A stretch of 15,303 nucleotides of DNA from assembly GCA_938003595.1 (NCBI GenBank), contig CALKYH010000278.1, forward strand, positions 1 through 15,303. The letters run 5' to 3'. Position 1 is the stretch's first letter, and every line of letters starts with the position of its first letter. Position numbers and translations under genes: made by a program. The notes beneath the pieces are model-generated. The model was given only the letters and a program-made list of their open reading frames with translations, was not told the origin of the DNA and did no database searches. The stretch is from an uncultured bacterium (GTDB lineage Bacteria > Planctomycetota > Phycisphaerae > Phycisphaerales > UBA1924). Below, one piece after another: positions 5,081 through 15,303 of this stretch.

Positions 5081-7912
5081 TCAGCCGAGGCTCTGGATGG
5101 AGCCCAGCGCCGACTGCTGGCCCTGGAGGGACGCGATGGCCCGCTCCATGGCGATGAACTGGGCCTGGAGGCGGGCCCGCTTGCGGGCGAGGGACTCGTC
5201 GAAGCCGGCGATACGCTCGTCCTGCTGCTTGATCTGGTCGTCGAGCGTGTTCTTGCGCCGCGTCAGGAGGCCGTCCGAGGCGTTGGAGAGCGAGTCGGCG
5301 AGCTGCTTGATGATCTCGGCGACGCCGAGGGTCGTGAAGGTGGTCGTCGTGCTGGGCGTGGTGGCGATCGGGTTGCCGTCGCCGTCGGTGAGCAGCACCT
5401 CCGGCTCGGTGGGGGCCTGCTCGAACGCGGCGAAGAGGTTCTCGACGGACTCGGGATCCTGCTCGAGGGCGTTGCGGAAGCGCTCGGCGTCGAACTCCAG
5501 CTTGCCGCCGGAGCCGATCTTCACGCCGACCTGGAACATGCGGGTGAACTGGCCGTCGACATTCTTCGGCTCGCCCTGAACGGCGGCGAGGAGCCCCTGG
5601 CGGATCTGCTCGATCGAGGCGTCGCCCAGCAGGGCGCCGCGCTTGTTGGTCTCCTGGTCGTAGGTGTCGTACTTGTCGATGCGGGCGAAGACCGCGTTGA
5701 ACGACTCCACGAACACCTTGATGGCGGTCTCGATCGCGGCGGTGTCGCGCGAGATGACCAGCTCCACCGACGAACTGCTGGTGGAGTTGAGGTCGATGGT
5801 CACGCCGCTGATGACATTGTCGAGCGTGTTGGTGCTGCTGGTCAGGAGCACGGCCTGCGCGGGGTCGGCGGCGCCGTAGAACGCGACGGCGTCGCGCCCG
5901 ACCGTCAGGGCGGACAGGCCCAGGTTGACATCGCCGCTGTCGATCGTCAGGCGGCCGACCGAGCCGGAGTGCTTCGAGGTGAACGACAGCCGGAACGGCG
6001 AGCCGGAGGAGCCGTCGTTGATGACCGACGCCGTGGCGAAGGTCGCGGCGTTGTTGATCTTCGTGACGACCTGGTCCAGCGTGTCCGTGGGGTCGAGGTC
6101 GATGACCCTCTCGAAGGAGCCGTCGATCAGATTGTCCGCGGCGCCGACGCCCGAGGAGGTCTTCAGGATGCCCAGCTTCTTGGCCACGCCGCCGCTGATC
6201 TCCTCGACCTTGATCGCCTGGCCGCCGGCGGAGGCGTCCTCGAGGAGCAGGCCGTCGCCGTTGTCGTTGATGCGCGCGGTGATCTCGGTCGGGCGGCTGT
6301 TGATGAGCGCCACGAGGTCGTCGAGCGTCTTGATCTTGCTGTCGATCGTGATGGTCGCGGTCGCGCCGTTGGAGTCCACGATGCGGAACGAGCCCGTGCC
6401 CACGCCGGTCTTGGCGTTCAGGTCGGACAGGCGCGTCGCGCCCGAGATGTAGCGCGACTGCAGGTTGCCGGAGTCCACCTCGCCGTTGGAGGCGCCGGAG
6501 GTCTCGATGTTGAGGTTCGCCGCGGCCGTCCCGATGACATCGGTGATGATCAGGTCGCCGCCGGTGGAGGTGTCGGTGATCTTCAGGCCGTTGCCCGCGC
6601 GGTTGAGGCTCGCCGTGAGCGTGCCGCCGCCGGCGTTGTTGATGGCCTGGATGACGTCGTTGACCGACATGCCGGCGGTGATGTTCACGCCGAAGGAGGT
6701 CCCGTCGCGCTGCTGGAAGCTGATCGCGCCCGCGGTCACGCCGGCGCCGCCGTTGAGATTGGAAGCCAGCGTGGAGTTGATGGTCGCGATCACGCGCCGG
6801 CCGTCGAGCGTCGCCGAGGCCGAGGAGCCGAGCAGGCCCAGGTCCTTCGCGGTCGTCCGGTCCGAGGCGGCCTCGTCGACAATCAGGTCGCTGACCGTGG
6901 CGCCGGTGGTGTCGACCAGGCGCAGGCGGTCGTTGTTGATCTCGGCCGTGACCTTGCCGCCGGTCTGGGCCTCGATGCGTTCGATGACATCCTCGAGCGT
7001 GGTCGCCGCGGTCTGCGTGACCTGGCCCTCGGAGTCCAGGATCTCGCCGAGGCGGATGTTGTGGACCACGCCGTCGCGCGAGGTGATCTTCAGGTCGGTG
7101 ACGGCGCTGGTGCGGATGGCGACGCCGTTGCCGTCGTTCAGGCGCGACAGCGCCGTGGCGCCGCTGAGGTAGTTGATGACCGAGCCGGTGACCGAGCCCG
7201 CGCTGCCGTTGGTCTGGATGCCCAGGTCGGTGGCGGTGGAGGAGCCGAAGGAGTTCTCGATGACGATCTGCCCGGCGCCGCCGGAGTTGTCCACGATCTT
7301 GAGGCGGTCGCCGTTGGTCGGGTCGACGCTGGCGGTGACGGCCACGCCGGTGGTGGAGTTGATCGTCTCCAGCACGTCGTTGATGGTCACGGCGGTGGAC
7401 AGGTCGATCACGGCCGAGCCGCCGGCGCCGTCGGTGATGCGGATCTTGCCGCGCCGGACGCCCTCGCCGCCCCGCAGGGAGGCGAGCGTCGTCTCGCTGT
7501 CGAGGCGGCCGCCGCCCTCTTCGAGGGTGATGGAGTCCAGGCCCAGGCCGCTGACATCCCGGTCGGTGAAGCCCTGGGAGATGCGCTGATCGGTGCTGAC
7601 CAGGCGCGAGACGGTGAAGTTGTAGGTTCCGGGCGTCGCGTTGGTGGAGGCGACGGCGGAGAGGATGTCGGGGTGCGAGGAGGTGGCCTTGGCCGAGCGG
7701 AAGGTCTTGGCGGTGCGGAAGGTCCCCGCGGCGGTCTTGAGGGACAGCAGCGTGGTGTTGATGTCCAGCAGGGCGGCCTGCTGGGTCTTGAGCGTGATGA
7801 TCCGCTGCTGGGCGAGGACCTTGGGCCGCGCCTCGAGCTGCAGAAGCTGATCGATCAGCGACGCCGAGTCGATGCCGCTGAAGATGCCGACATTTGCGCT
7901 GATGCCGCCCAT
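5081..7912 (-). CDS. fliD: Flagellar hook-associated protein 2 (filament cap) FliD, long repeat-rich form
   Basis: Exported cap protein at the filament tip that guides flagellin assembly and often touches surfaces or host cells. The N-terminus (GIFSGIDSASLIDQLLQLEARP) is the FliD_N signature with its heptad helix. FliD_C lies at about 676-820 (AVAFYGAADPAQAVLLTSS..., SFNAVFARIDKYDTYDQETNKRGALLGDAS). A long C-terminal coiled coil from about 865 includes KNTLDDQIKQQDERI. Between them sit repeats of the flagellin hook-IN type, near 144-222, 254-340, 382-460 and 495-566, plus a degenerate one near 597-660. Each reads like LxxLNxGxGV, a beta strand, then T-x-x-DV-x-x-IN, and is followed by an 'LGI/LGL' segment. 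At 943 residues it is about twice the usual enterobacterial length. GGGGAG (7919-7924) six bases upstream sets the ATG. fliS follows. Confidence 0.93.
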   Translation of the reverse strand: MGGISANVGIFSGIDSASLIDQLLQLEARPKVLAQQRIITLKTQQAALLDINTTLLSLKTAAGTFRTAKTFRSAKATSSHPDILSAVASTNATPGTYNFTVSRLVSTDQRISQGFTDRDVSGLGLDSITLEEGGGRLDSETTLASLRGGEGVRRGKIRITDGAGGSAVIDLSTAVTINDVLETINSTTGVAVTASVDPTNGDRLKIVDNSGGAGQIVIENSFGSSTATDLGIQTNGSAGSVTGSVINYLSGATALSRLNDGNGVAIRTSAVTDLKITSRDGVVHNIRLGEILDSEGQVTQTAATTLEDVIERIEAQTGGKVTAEINNDRLRLVDTTGATVSDLIVDEAASDRTTAKDLGLLGSSASATLDGRRVIATINSTLASNLNGGAGVTAGAISFQQRDGTSFGVNITAGMSVNDVIQAINNAGGGTLTASLNRAGNGLKITDTSTGGDLIITDVIGTAAANLNIETSGASNGEVDSGNLQSRYISGATRLSDLNAKTGVGTGSFRIVDSNGATATITIDSKIKTLDDLVALINSRPTEITARINDNGDGLLLEDASAGGQAIKVEEISGGVAKKLGILKTSSGVGAADNLIDGSFERVIDLDPTDTLDQVVTKINNAATFATASVINDGSSGSPFRLSFTSKHSGSVGRLTIDSGDVNLGLSALTVGRDAVAFYGAADPAQAVLLTSSTNTLDNVISGVTIDLNSTSSSSVELVISRDTAAIETAIKVFVESFNAVFARIDKYDTYDQETNKRGALLGDASIEQIRQGLLAAVQGEPKNVDGQFTRMFQVGVKIGSGGKLEFDAERFRNALEQDPESVENLFAAFEQAPTEPEVLLTDGDGNPIATTPSTTTTFTTLGVAEIIKQLADSLSNASDGLLTRRKNTLDDQIKQQDERIAGFDESLARKRARLQAQFIAMERAIASLQGQQSALGSIQSLG

Positions 7913-7992
7913 GGCTCGCTCCCCGATCCGTCAGTCAAAAGGAATGCAATCTGGTGAACTGGATCGCTCTGCACGGTTGTCGCGTCGGTCGC

Positions 7993-8172
7993 TCACGCGG
8001 CCCGGCGCACCCGGAGGCTCGATCCGTACACCCGTCGTCCCGGGACCTCGAGGCCCTTGCGGCGCAGCGTCAGCGCGTCGGTCGCCCATCCGGCGAGCAT
8101 CCGGCCGTACATGCGCCGGCTGTCCTCGAGCGCCTTGTCGGCGCGTGCCTGATGGAGTTGGCTGTCGCTCAC
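7993..8172 (-). CDS. Small basic ORF of unknown function upstream of fliD (59 residues)
   Basis: I do not recognise this protein. The reading frame starts at GTG (8170-8172) and ends in TGA after 59 residues: a helix-prone N-terminal half (LHQARADKALEDSRRMYGRMLAGWATDAL) and an Arg-rich C-terminal half (LRRKGLEVPGRRVYGSSLRVRRAA). There is no signal peptide or membrane helix. Evidence that it is real: a perfect AAGGAGG (8179-8185) six bases before the start, mostly G/C in third codon positions, and a position between an upstream terminator and fliD with an 80-bp gap, as expected for the first gene of the fliD-fliS unit. It is much shorter than FlaG, which often precedes fliD elsewhere, and does not look like it. 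A Phycisphaerae-specific flagellar accessory or regulatory protein is possible but unproven. Confidence 0.65.
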   Translation of the reverse strand: MSDSQLHQARADKALEDSRRMYGRMLAGWATDALTLRRKGLEVPGRRVYGSSLRVRRAA

Positions 8173-8325
8173 GGCTGGCCTCCTTGCCGCCCGTCCCGTT
8201 CCCGTCGCCTACACATCGGCCCGGTCGGGGGGGCGCCTGCAGTTGGATAACCCGAACAATGTCCGTCTCACTGCTTGTGTCGCAAACGGGGCGCCGCTTA
8301 TCGCGCCTTCGCCGGAAAATCGCGC
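8173..8325 (-). promoter_or_regulatory. Likely promoter region of the small ORF-fliD-fliS unit
   Basis: These 153 bases lie between the terminator of the upstream gene and the 59-residue ORF, all read on the minus strand, so the promoter of the flagellar unit should be here. I looked for flagellar sigma-28 (TAAA plus GCCGATAA) and sigma-54 (TGGCAC plus TTGC) elements and found neither. The nearest sequence, GCCGATGT on the minus strand near 8215, lacks a partner box. Apart from the Shine-Dalgarno at 8179-8185 nothing definite is visible. Confidence 0.3.
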
Positions 8326-8359
8326 AAAAAAGACCGGCCGGAGTCTGCTCCGGCCGGTC
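8326..8359 (-). terminator. Strong rho-independent terminator of the dockerin-tailed protein gene
   Basis: On the minus strand a 12-base-pair stem (8348-8359 with 8332-8343; GACCGGCCGGAG against CTCCGGCCGGTC) closes a four-base loop and is followed directly by six T residues (8331-8326), the last of them following the stem's closing pair. It lies about 30 bases after the TAA of the secreted protein gene. The plus-strand side has no T-run, so it acts in one direction and insulates the fliD unit. Confidence 0.88.
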
Positions 8360-8389
8360 CGAGAAGCCTGTGATCGTTCCCTGGCCGCG

Positions 8390-9253
8390 TTATGGGCAGG
8401 GGATGTTGAAGACGCCGAGCAGGATGTTGAGGTCAGCGAAGTCGCGCTGGCCGTCCCCGTTGATGTCGCCGGGGCAGGGCGGGCACGGCGGGGGGATGAT
8501 GACCGGGTACCACTTGAACTTGTAGAACGCGCTCTGCCCGGGGTTCTGCGCAAACTGCTGGATCGGGATCGGGGGCAGGCCGGGAGCGATCGGCTCGGCC
8601 AGCACCAGGCCGGCGTCGCCCAGGAACAGGCCCACGATGCCCATCGCGCCGGCGAACGGGCAGAGGTTCCGCGGGTCATAGCCGCGCGGAACCTTGATCA
8701 GCTGATAGATGTCCCACGCCACGCCCGGCGGGATCGTGCCGGGCCCGCCGAAGCCGAAGACCTGCGGCGCCGCGTTCTGCGGCACGGTGTCGCCCGCCGC
8801 TTTGGCATACGCCGAGTTGAACTCCCGCACCTGTGCAAGGACATTCGGGTCCGAGACCTGCTGGAACGGGCCGTAGCCCGGCGCATTGTTCGGAAGGCCG
8901 TCGCAGGGGAGCGTGCCGGGCGCGCCGAAGCGGAATCCAACGGACATCGGCCCGACGCCGGTGGGGTCGGACGGCAGCGGCGGCAACGAGCAGAGGCAGA
9001 ACTGGGACGGCGCCAGCGGCATGGGGTTGCTCTGGTAGAGCGGCAGGCCGTCCTGGCGGAAGTAGCGGACGAGGATGTACTCGCATTCCGGCTCGTTGGG
9101 CCTGATGAACCAGTCGATCACGACGCAGCACACGATCGGGGGCGCCGGCGGCGGCGGCGGCGGTTGTGTCGGCGCGCCGCACGCGAACACCGACGAGACC
9201 GAGACGGACAGGGCGCAGGCGACCGCGCTGGCCAGTCCAATGAGACAACGCAT
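8390..9253 (-). CDS. Secreted cysteine/proline-rich protein with C-terminal dockerin-like tail
   Basis: Unknown exported protein of 287 residues. Residues 1-24 form a signal peptide (short N-region with Arg2, hydrophobic core LIGLASAVACALSVSV, then VFA before C25). Cleavage by signal peptidase I after A24 fits. A lipoprotein is less likely because the -2 residue is Phe. A Pro-rich linker (28-39) follows. The middle contains several Cys residues and Gly/Pro-rich repeats of similar shape (GFRFGAPGTLP, GFGGPGTIP), with no recognised catalytic motif. The C-terminus (about 260-287) is a single dockerin-like calcium loop, GDINGDGQRDFADLNILLGVFN, flanked by CP residues, a tail common on exported proteins of Phycisphaerae. 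AAGGAG (9260-9265) six bases upstream fixes the start. It is monocistronic with its own terminator, and divergent from the debranching enzyme gene. The absence of a second dockerin repeat is normal for this tail type as I remember it. Confidence 0.82.
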   Translation of the reverse strand: MRCLIGLASAVACALSVSVSSVFACGAPTQPPPPPPAPPIVCCVVIDWFIRPNEPECEYILVRYFRQDGLPLYQSNPMPLAPSQFCLCSLPPLPSDPTGVGPMSVGFRFGAPGTLPCDGLPNNAPGYGPFQQVSDPNVLAQVREFNSAYAKAAGDTVPQNAAPQVFGFGGPGTIPPGVAWDIYQLIKVPRGYDPRNLCPFAGAMGIVGLFLGDAGLVLAEPIAPGLPPIPIQQFAQNPGQSAFYKFKWYPVIIPPPCPPCPGDINGDGQRDFADLNILLGVFNIPCP

Positions 9254-9406
9254 TGGGATCTCCTTCCGAGTGGCCCGGCCAGCGCCGAATGTCCACGAAG
9301 GATTGCTGACCGGAGGTCACGGGCTCCTACCCACGCATGAGGCCGCGGTACGAACCACGGCCCCGGCCCGATAACCACGAGATTACCCCATCTTGACAGG
9401 AAAGCC
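9254..9406. promoter_or_regulatory. Divergent promoter region, secreted protein / debranching enzyme
   Basis: This 153-bp gap separates two divergent start codons and should carry both promoters. Besides AAGGAG for the minus-strand gene and AGGA (9398-9401) for the plus-strand gene, I see no convincing -35/-10 pair. TTGACA at 9394-9399 is a perfect -35 hexamer but lies too close to the ATG at 9407 to serve that gene. Confidence 0.3.
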
Positions 9407-11554
9407 ATGGGGAATTTCAACGACAAATCTGTCCGTATTTCGTTCGCCCGAGCAGGGGGCGAATCCCCGGGCGTCGCGGTCGCTGGTCATACTGCCGGCT
9501 CGATGCCGCCCAGCGCCAAGCCGTTCGAGTTCAGGTTCGGGGTCGACCAGGCCGCGGCGTGGCTGCGCCGGGAATGGCTGCTGCCCGACGGCCTCGGCGG
9601 GTACAGCATGGGCACGGCGCTGGGCGCGGCGACGCGCCGGTACCACGGCCTGCTGGTGCAGGCGCTGCGCCCTCCGGCGGGGCGGATCAACGCGATGCCG
9701 ACGGTGATCGAGACGCTGACCGTTCCTGGCGCGGCGCCGATGGATCTGTCCAGCTTCAGGTTCGGCGACGCGATGGTGCATCCGAGAGGGTTCGAGCGAC
9801 TGACCTCGTTCGAGCGGTCGGACCCCTTCGTCGAGGACGGCGCGTCGGTGCGCTGGCGCTGGGATGTCGGCGGCGCGCGGGTCGTGCGCACTGTCCGCCC
9901 GCTGTGGGGCGTGGGCGGCGTGCGGCTGGAGTACTCGGTGACCGGCGCGGCGCCGGGCAGCGTGCTGGCGGTGCAGCCGCTGGCGGCGCTGCGGGACTTT
10001 CACGCGCTGCTGCGCCGGGGACCGGAGTTTGAGACGCGCGTCGTGCGGGCACACGCGGACGGCGCGGGGCCGGGGCATGTGATCGTGGCGCGCGACGGGC
10101 TGGTCCTGCACCTGTGGAGGGATGGCGGCTTGTTCGTGCGCGAGCCGGACTGGTGGACCGGGTTCCGCTACGACCGCGAGCAGGAGCGCCGGTACGACTG
10201 CGACGAGGACCTGTTCACGCCGGGGCGGTTCGAGGCGACCGCCGGCGCCGACGGCGCGCTGGCGCTGGCGATCGCGGCGCGCGTGGCGCCGGCGGGCGAG
10301 GATCCGGGCGAGGGGCGAGCCCTGCTCGCGGCGCCGGATGCACGCACGGCGCATCTACGGCGTATCTCGCGGGCGTGCCCGCGGGTCGCGCCCCCGCTGG
10401 TGCAGGCGGCGGACGACTTCGTCGTGCCGCGCACGGTGGGGGGGCGGGCGCTGTCCACGATCCTTGCGGGCTACCCGTGGTTTGCGGACTGGGGGCGCGA
10501 CGCGATGATCTCGATGCCGGGGCTTCTCGTCACGACGGGCCGGCACGAGGAGGCGCGGGCGCTGCTGGAGGCGTTCGCGGGGCTGTCGCGCCGCGGCATC
10601 CTGCCCAACTGCTTCACGGACGACGCGACGGCGCCGAACTACTGCACGGTGGACGCTTCCATGTGGTTCCTGCACGCGGTGTGCGAGCTGGCGGGCGCGG
10701 CGGGGAAGGAGTTCATCGGCAAAGCGCTGCTGGACGCGTGCCGCGGGGTGATCGAGCGATATACGACCGGCACGGACTTCGGCATCGGCGTCGATCCGGC
10801 GGACGGGCTGGTGGCGGCGGGCGACGAGACGACGCAGCTGACCTGGATGGACGCGAAGCGCGACGGCGTGGTCTTCACGCCGCGCAACGGCAAGCCGGTG
10901 GAGATCAACGCGCTGTGGGTGAGCGGGCTGCGGGGCGTGGCGGCGCTGGTGGGGGGCGCGGAGAGCGGCGTGCTGCTGGCGCGGGCGGAGGCGGCGAGCG
11001 CGAGTTTCAATCGGTTGTTCTGGCGCCCGGAGATCGGTTGCCTGTGCGATCGGCTGGCGCCGGATGGATCTGGCGGATGGACGCCGATCGACGAGGTGAG
11101 GCCGAACCAGGTGTTCGCGGCGTCGCTCGAGCGCTCGCCGCTGTCGATCGAGCGACGCCGCGCGGTGACGGCGAAGGTGCGCGAGACGCTGCTGACGCCC
11201 TTCGGGTTGCGGACGCTGGCGCCGGGCTCGGCGGGGTATGTCGCGCGGTACGAGGGCTCGATGTTCGAGCGCGACCGGGCGTACCACAACGGCACGGCGT
11301 GGCCCTGGCTGCTGGGCGGGTACGCGGAGGGCGTGTGGCGGGCGGGGGGGAAGACGACCGCGGCGGCGGAGGAGGCGCGCCGCGCGCTGGCGCCGCTGCT
11401 GAGGGCGCTGGAGCGGGGCGAGGGCCCGTGCATCGGCCAGGCTGCGGAGATCTACGACGCCGAAGGCGACCCGCAGCGCCCGGACGGCTGCCCGGCGCAG
11501 GCCTGGAGCGTGGCGGAACTGCTGCGCGTCAGCGCGCTGCTGGGCGGCGGCTGA
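9407..11554 (+). CDS. Glycogen debranching-type amylo-alpha-1,6-glucosidase (GH133 family)
   Basis: Glycoside hydrolase that removes alpha-1,6 branch glucose from glycogen-like polymers; bacterial proteins of this COG3408/GDE type are cytoplasmic. The 715-residue product has an N-terminal beta-rich domain (about 40-260: REWLLPDGLGGYSMGTALGAATRRYHGLLV, the bacterial GDE_N signature). It is followed by an (alpha/alpha)6 C-terminal domain with AGYPWFADWGRDAMI (D361 and D365), TTQLTWMDAK (D482), GKPVEINALW, YHNGTAWPWL (626-635) and GCPAQAWSVAELL near the end. Those blocks are the hallmark of the family, and length is normal (about 650-730). ATG at 9407 has AGGA five bases upstream. The first 30 residues or so are unconserved, and ATG at 9503 (MPPSAKPFEFRF) is an alternative without a ribosome site. 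The gene ends 3 bp from the convergent carB stop. Confidence 0.9.
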   Translation: MGNFNDKSVRISFARAGGESPGVAVAGHTAGSMPPSAKPFEFRFGVDQAAAWLRREWLLPDGLGGYSMGTALGAATRRYHGLLVQALRPPAGRINAMPTVIETLTVPGAAPMDLSSFRFGDAMVHPRGFERLTSFERSDPFVEDGASVRWRWDVGGARVVRTVRPLWGVGGVRLEYSVTGAAPGSVLAVQPLAALRDFHALLRRGPEFETRVVRAHADGAGPGHVIVARDGLVLHLWRDGGLFVREPDWWTGFRYDREQERRYDCDEDLFTPGRFEATAGADGALALAIAARVAPAGEDPGEGRALLAAPDARTAHLRRISRACPRVAPPLVQAADDFVVPRTVGGRALSTILAGYPWFADWGRDAMISMPGLLVTTGRHEEARALLEAFAGLSRRGILPNCFTDDATAPNYCTVDASMWFLHAVCELAGAAGKEFIGKALLDACRGVIERYTTGTDFGIGVDPADGLVAAGDETTQLTWMDAKRDGVVFTPRNGKPVEINALWVSGLRGVAALVGGAESGVLLARAEAASASFNRLFWRPEIGCLCDRLAPDGSGGWTPIDEVRPNQVFAASLERSPLSIERRRAVTAKVRETLLTPFGLRTLAPGSAGYVARYEGSMFERDRAYHNGTAWPWLLGGYAEGVWRAGGKTTAAAEEARRALAPLLRALERGEGPCIGQAAEIYDAEGDPQRPDGCPAQAWSVAELLRVSALLGGG

Positions 11555-11557
11555 GTT

Positions 11558-15004
<3,447 letters not shown>

Positions 15005-15178
15005 CCTGGCTCCGAGGCGTGGCGATCGCCGCTGGTGTCGAAAGGCCCCCTCTGCGCCCGCTCCGCGCAAAGTTGGACCACCCTATCCGCTCCGCCTGCA
15101 GAGGCAACCGCCCGCGACCGTCGCGGGGCCCGGTGGTCGCCACGACACGAAGTCTAGCAATTGCTAACATGTGGTGCA
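15005..15178. promoter_or_regulatory. Divergent region upstream of carB with inverted repeats
   Basis: The 174 bases between carB and the right-hand gene contain a tight hairpin, CCCGCGA-CCG-TCGCGGG (15111-15127), and a perfect 12-base palindrome (15155-15166). A weak minus-strand promoter candidate for carB reads TTGCCT and TAGGGT with a 16-base spacer, located between the hairpin and carB; the -10 match is poor. I see no PyrR-like or ARG-box element that I can name. Confidence 0.35.
15142..15170 (+). promoter_or_regulatory. Candidate promoter with overlapping palindrome for right-edge gene
   Basis: ACGACA (15142-15147) and TAACAT (15165-15170) each match the sigma-70 boxes at 4/6 positions, with the ideal 17-base spacer. 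The perfect palindrome TAGCAATTGCTA (15155-15166) covers the end of the spacer and the first two bases of the -10 box, where a repressor dimer could sit. The -10 box ends 8 bases before the GTG at 15179, so the transcript would be nearly leaderless. Confidence 0.35.
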
Positions 15179-15303
15179 GTGAACCCCCTCTGGCTCGTCG
15201 CCGGCCTCGTGGCCTACTCCCTCTGGGTGGCGGTCGCGGCATGGATCCGGGCGGGCTTCGACGACCCCGACGACGCCGAGGCGGCGTTCATCGTCCGGGT
15301 GTT
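15179..15303 (+). CDS. N-terminus of an unidentified membrane protein, cut by window edge
   Basis: An open frame from GTG (15179-15181) runs off the right edge after 41 codons. It begins NPLWLVAGLVAYSLWVAVAAWIRAGF, a hydrophobic helix of about 20 residues long enough to be a signal anchor or uncleaved membrane segment, followed by an acidic turn (DDPDDAEAA) and FIVRV. Third codon positions are mostly G or C, as in neighbouring genes. No Shine-Dalgarno is present, but a promoter candidate lies at leaderless distance. An ATG at 15169 opens a different frame, rich in Arg, Pro and Gly without a membrane helix, which I consider a shadow. Too little is visible to name a family. Confidence 0.5.
   Translation, partial: MNPLWLVAGLVAYSLWVAVAAWIRAGFDDPDDAEAAFIVRV

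Noticed and set aside
5036..7957. A plus-strand open frame of over 970 codons covering all of fliD antisense
   Set aside because: Product is a low-complexity Gly/Arg/Asp/Val/Ala string without domains. It is the mirror of GC3-biased codons in fliD, whose frame encodes a clear FliD. Such long antisense frames are expected at this G+C.
9394..9399. TTGACA as the -35 box of the debranching enzyme gene
   Set aside because: It lies 7 bases before the ATG, leaving no room for a -10 box; it overlaps the ribosome site by chance.
15169..15303. ATG-started frame at the right edge
   Set aside because: Gives an Arg/Pro/Gly-rich product, while the overlapping GTG frame encodes a membrane helix with normal codon usage.

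Overview
The window reads as a piece of a high-GC (by eye about two-thirds G+C) planctomycete chromosome, most likely from the class Phycisphaerae. Three things point there: a 56-residue lysine/arginine-rich protein of the PVC-group 'small basic protein' type; a secreted protein ending in a single dockerin-like GDINGDG...DLNxLLxxFN tail; and flagellar genes scattered among housekeeping genes instead of sitting in one operon. The organism assignment is inference from gene content and was not searched.

Layout from left to right. The 5' part of an OPT-family oligopeptide transporter gene runs off the left edge on the minus strand, with a FliN/SpoA flagellar switch gene just upstream of it on the same strand. 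Divergent from fliN, on the plus strand, come acpS (holo-ACP synthase), a membrane-anchored SPOR-like protein, the small basic protein (followed by a good intrinsic terminator), and a PLP-dependent class I/II aminotransferase. The aminotransferase converges on a minus-strand flagellar cluster read in the order unnamed 59-residue ORF, fliD (filament cap), fliS (flagellin chaperone). Upstream of that cluster, behind a strong terminator, is the minus-strand gene for the secreted dockerin-tailed protein. It is divergent from a plus-strand glycogen-debranching-type GH133 enzyme, which ends 3 bases from the stop codon of a convergent carB (large subunit of carbamoyl-phosphate synthase). The window ends in the start of a plus-strand membrane protein divergent from carB.

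The genes do not form one pathway. fliN, fliD and fliS serve motility: FliS is the secretion chaperone for flagellin, FliD caps the filament, FliN belongs to the switch. AcpS, CarB, the aminotransferase and the debranching enzyme are core or carbohydrate metabolism. I see no rRNA, tRNA, CRISPR array, insertion sequence, phage or defence genes, and no convincing new multi-gene system.

The most unusual signal is compositional. The tetranucleotide ACGT is almost absent from the whole window: three copies found by eye, all inside GACGTC. Asp, Asn, Tyr or His codons followed by a valine codon are nearly always spelled with T in the third position, although GC-ending codons dominate elsewhere. Other points worth a look are a Ca-loop-like DHDGDGQAD motif in a large soluble insert of the OPT transporter, an unannotated 59-residue gene with a perfect Shine-Dalgarno upstream of fliD, a 943-residue FliD built from four to five hook-IN type repeats, and two candidate promoters placed so that the transcripts would be nearly leaderless.
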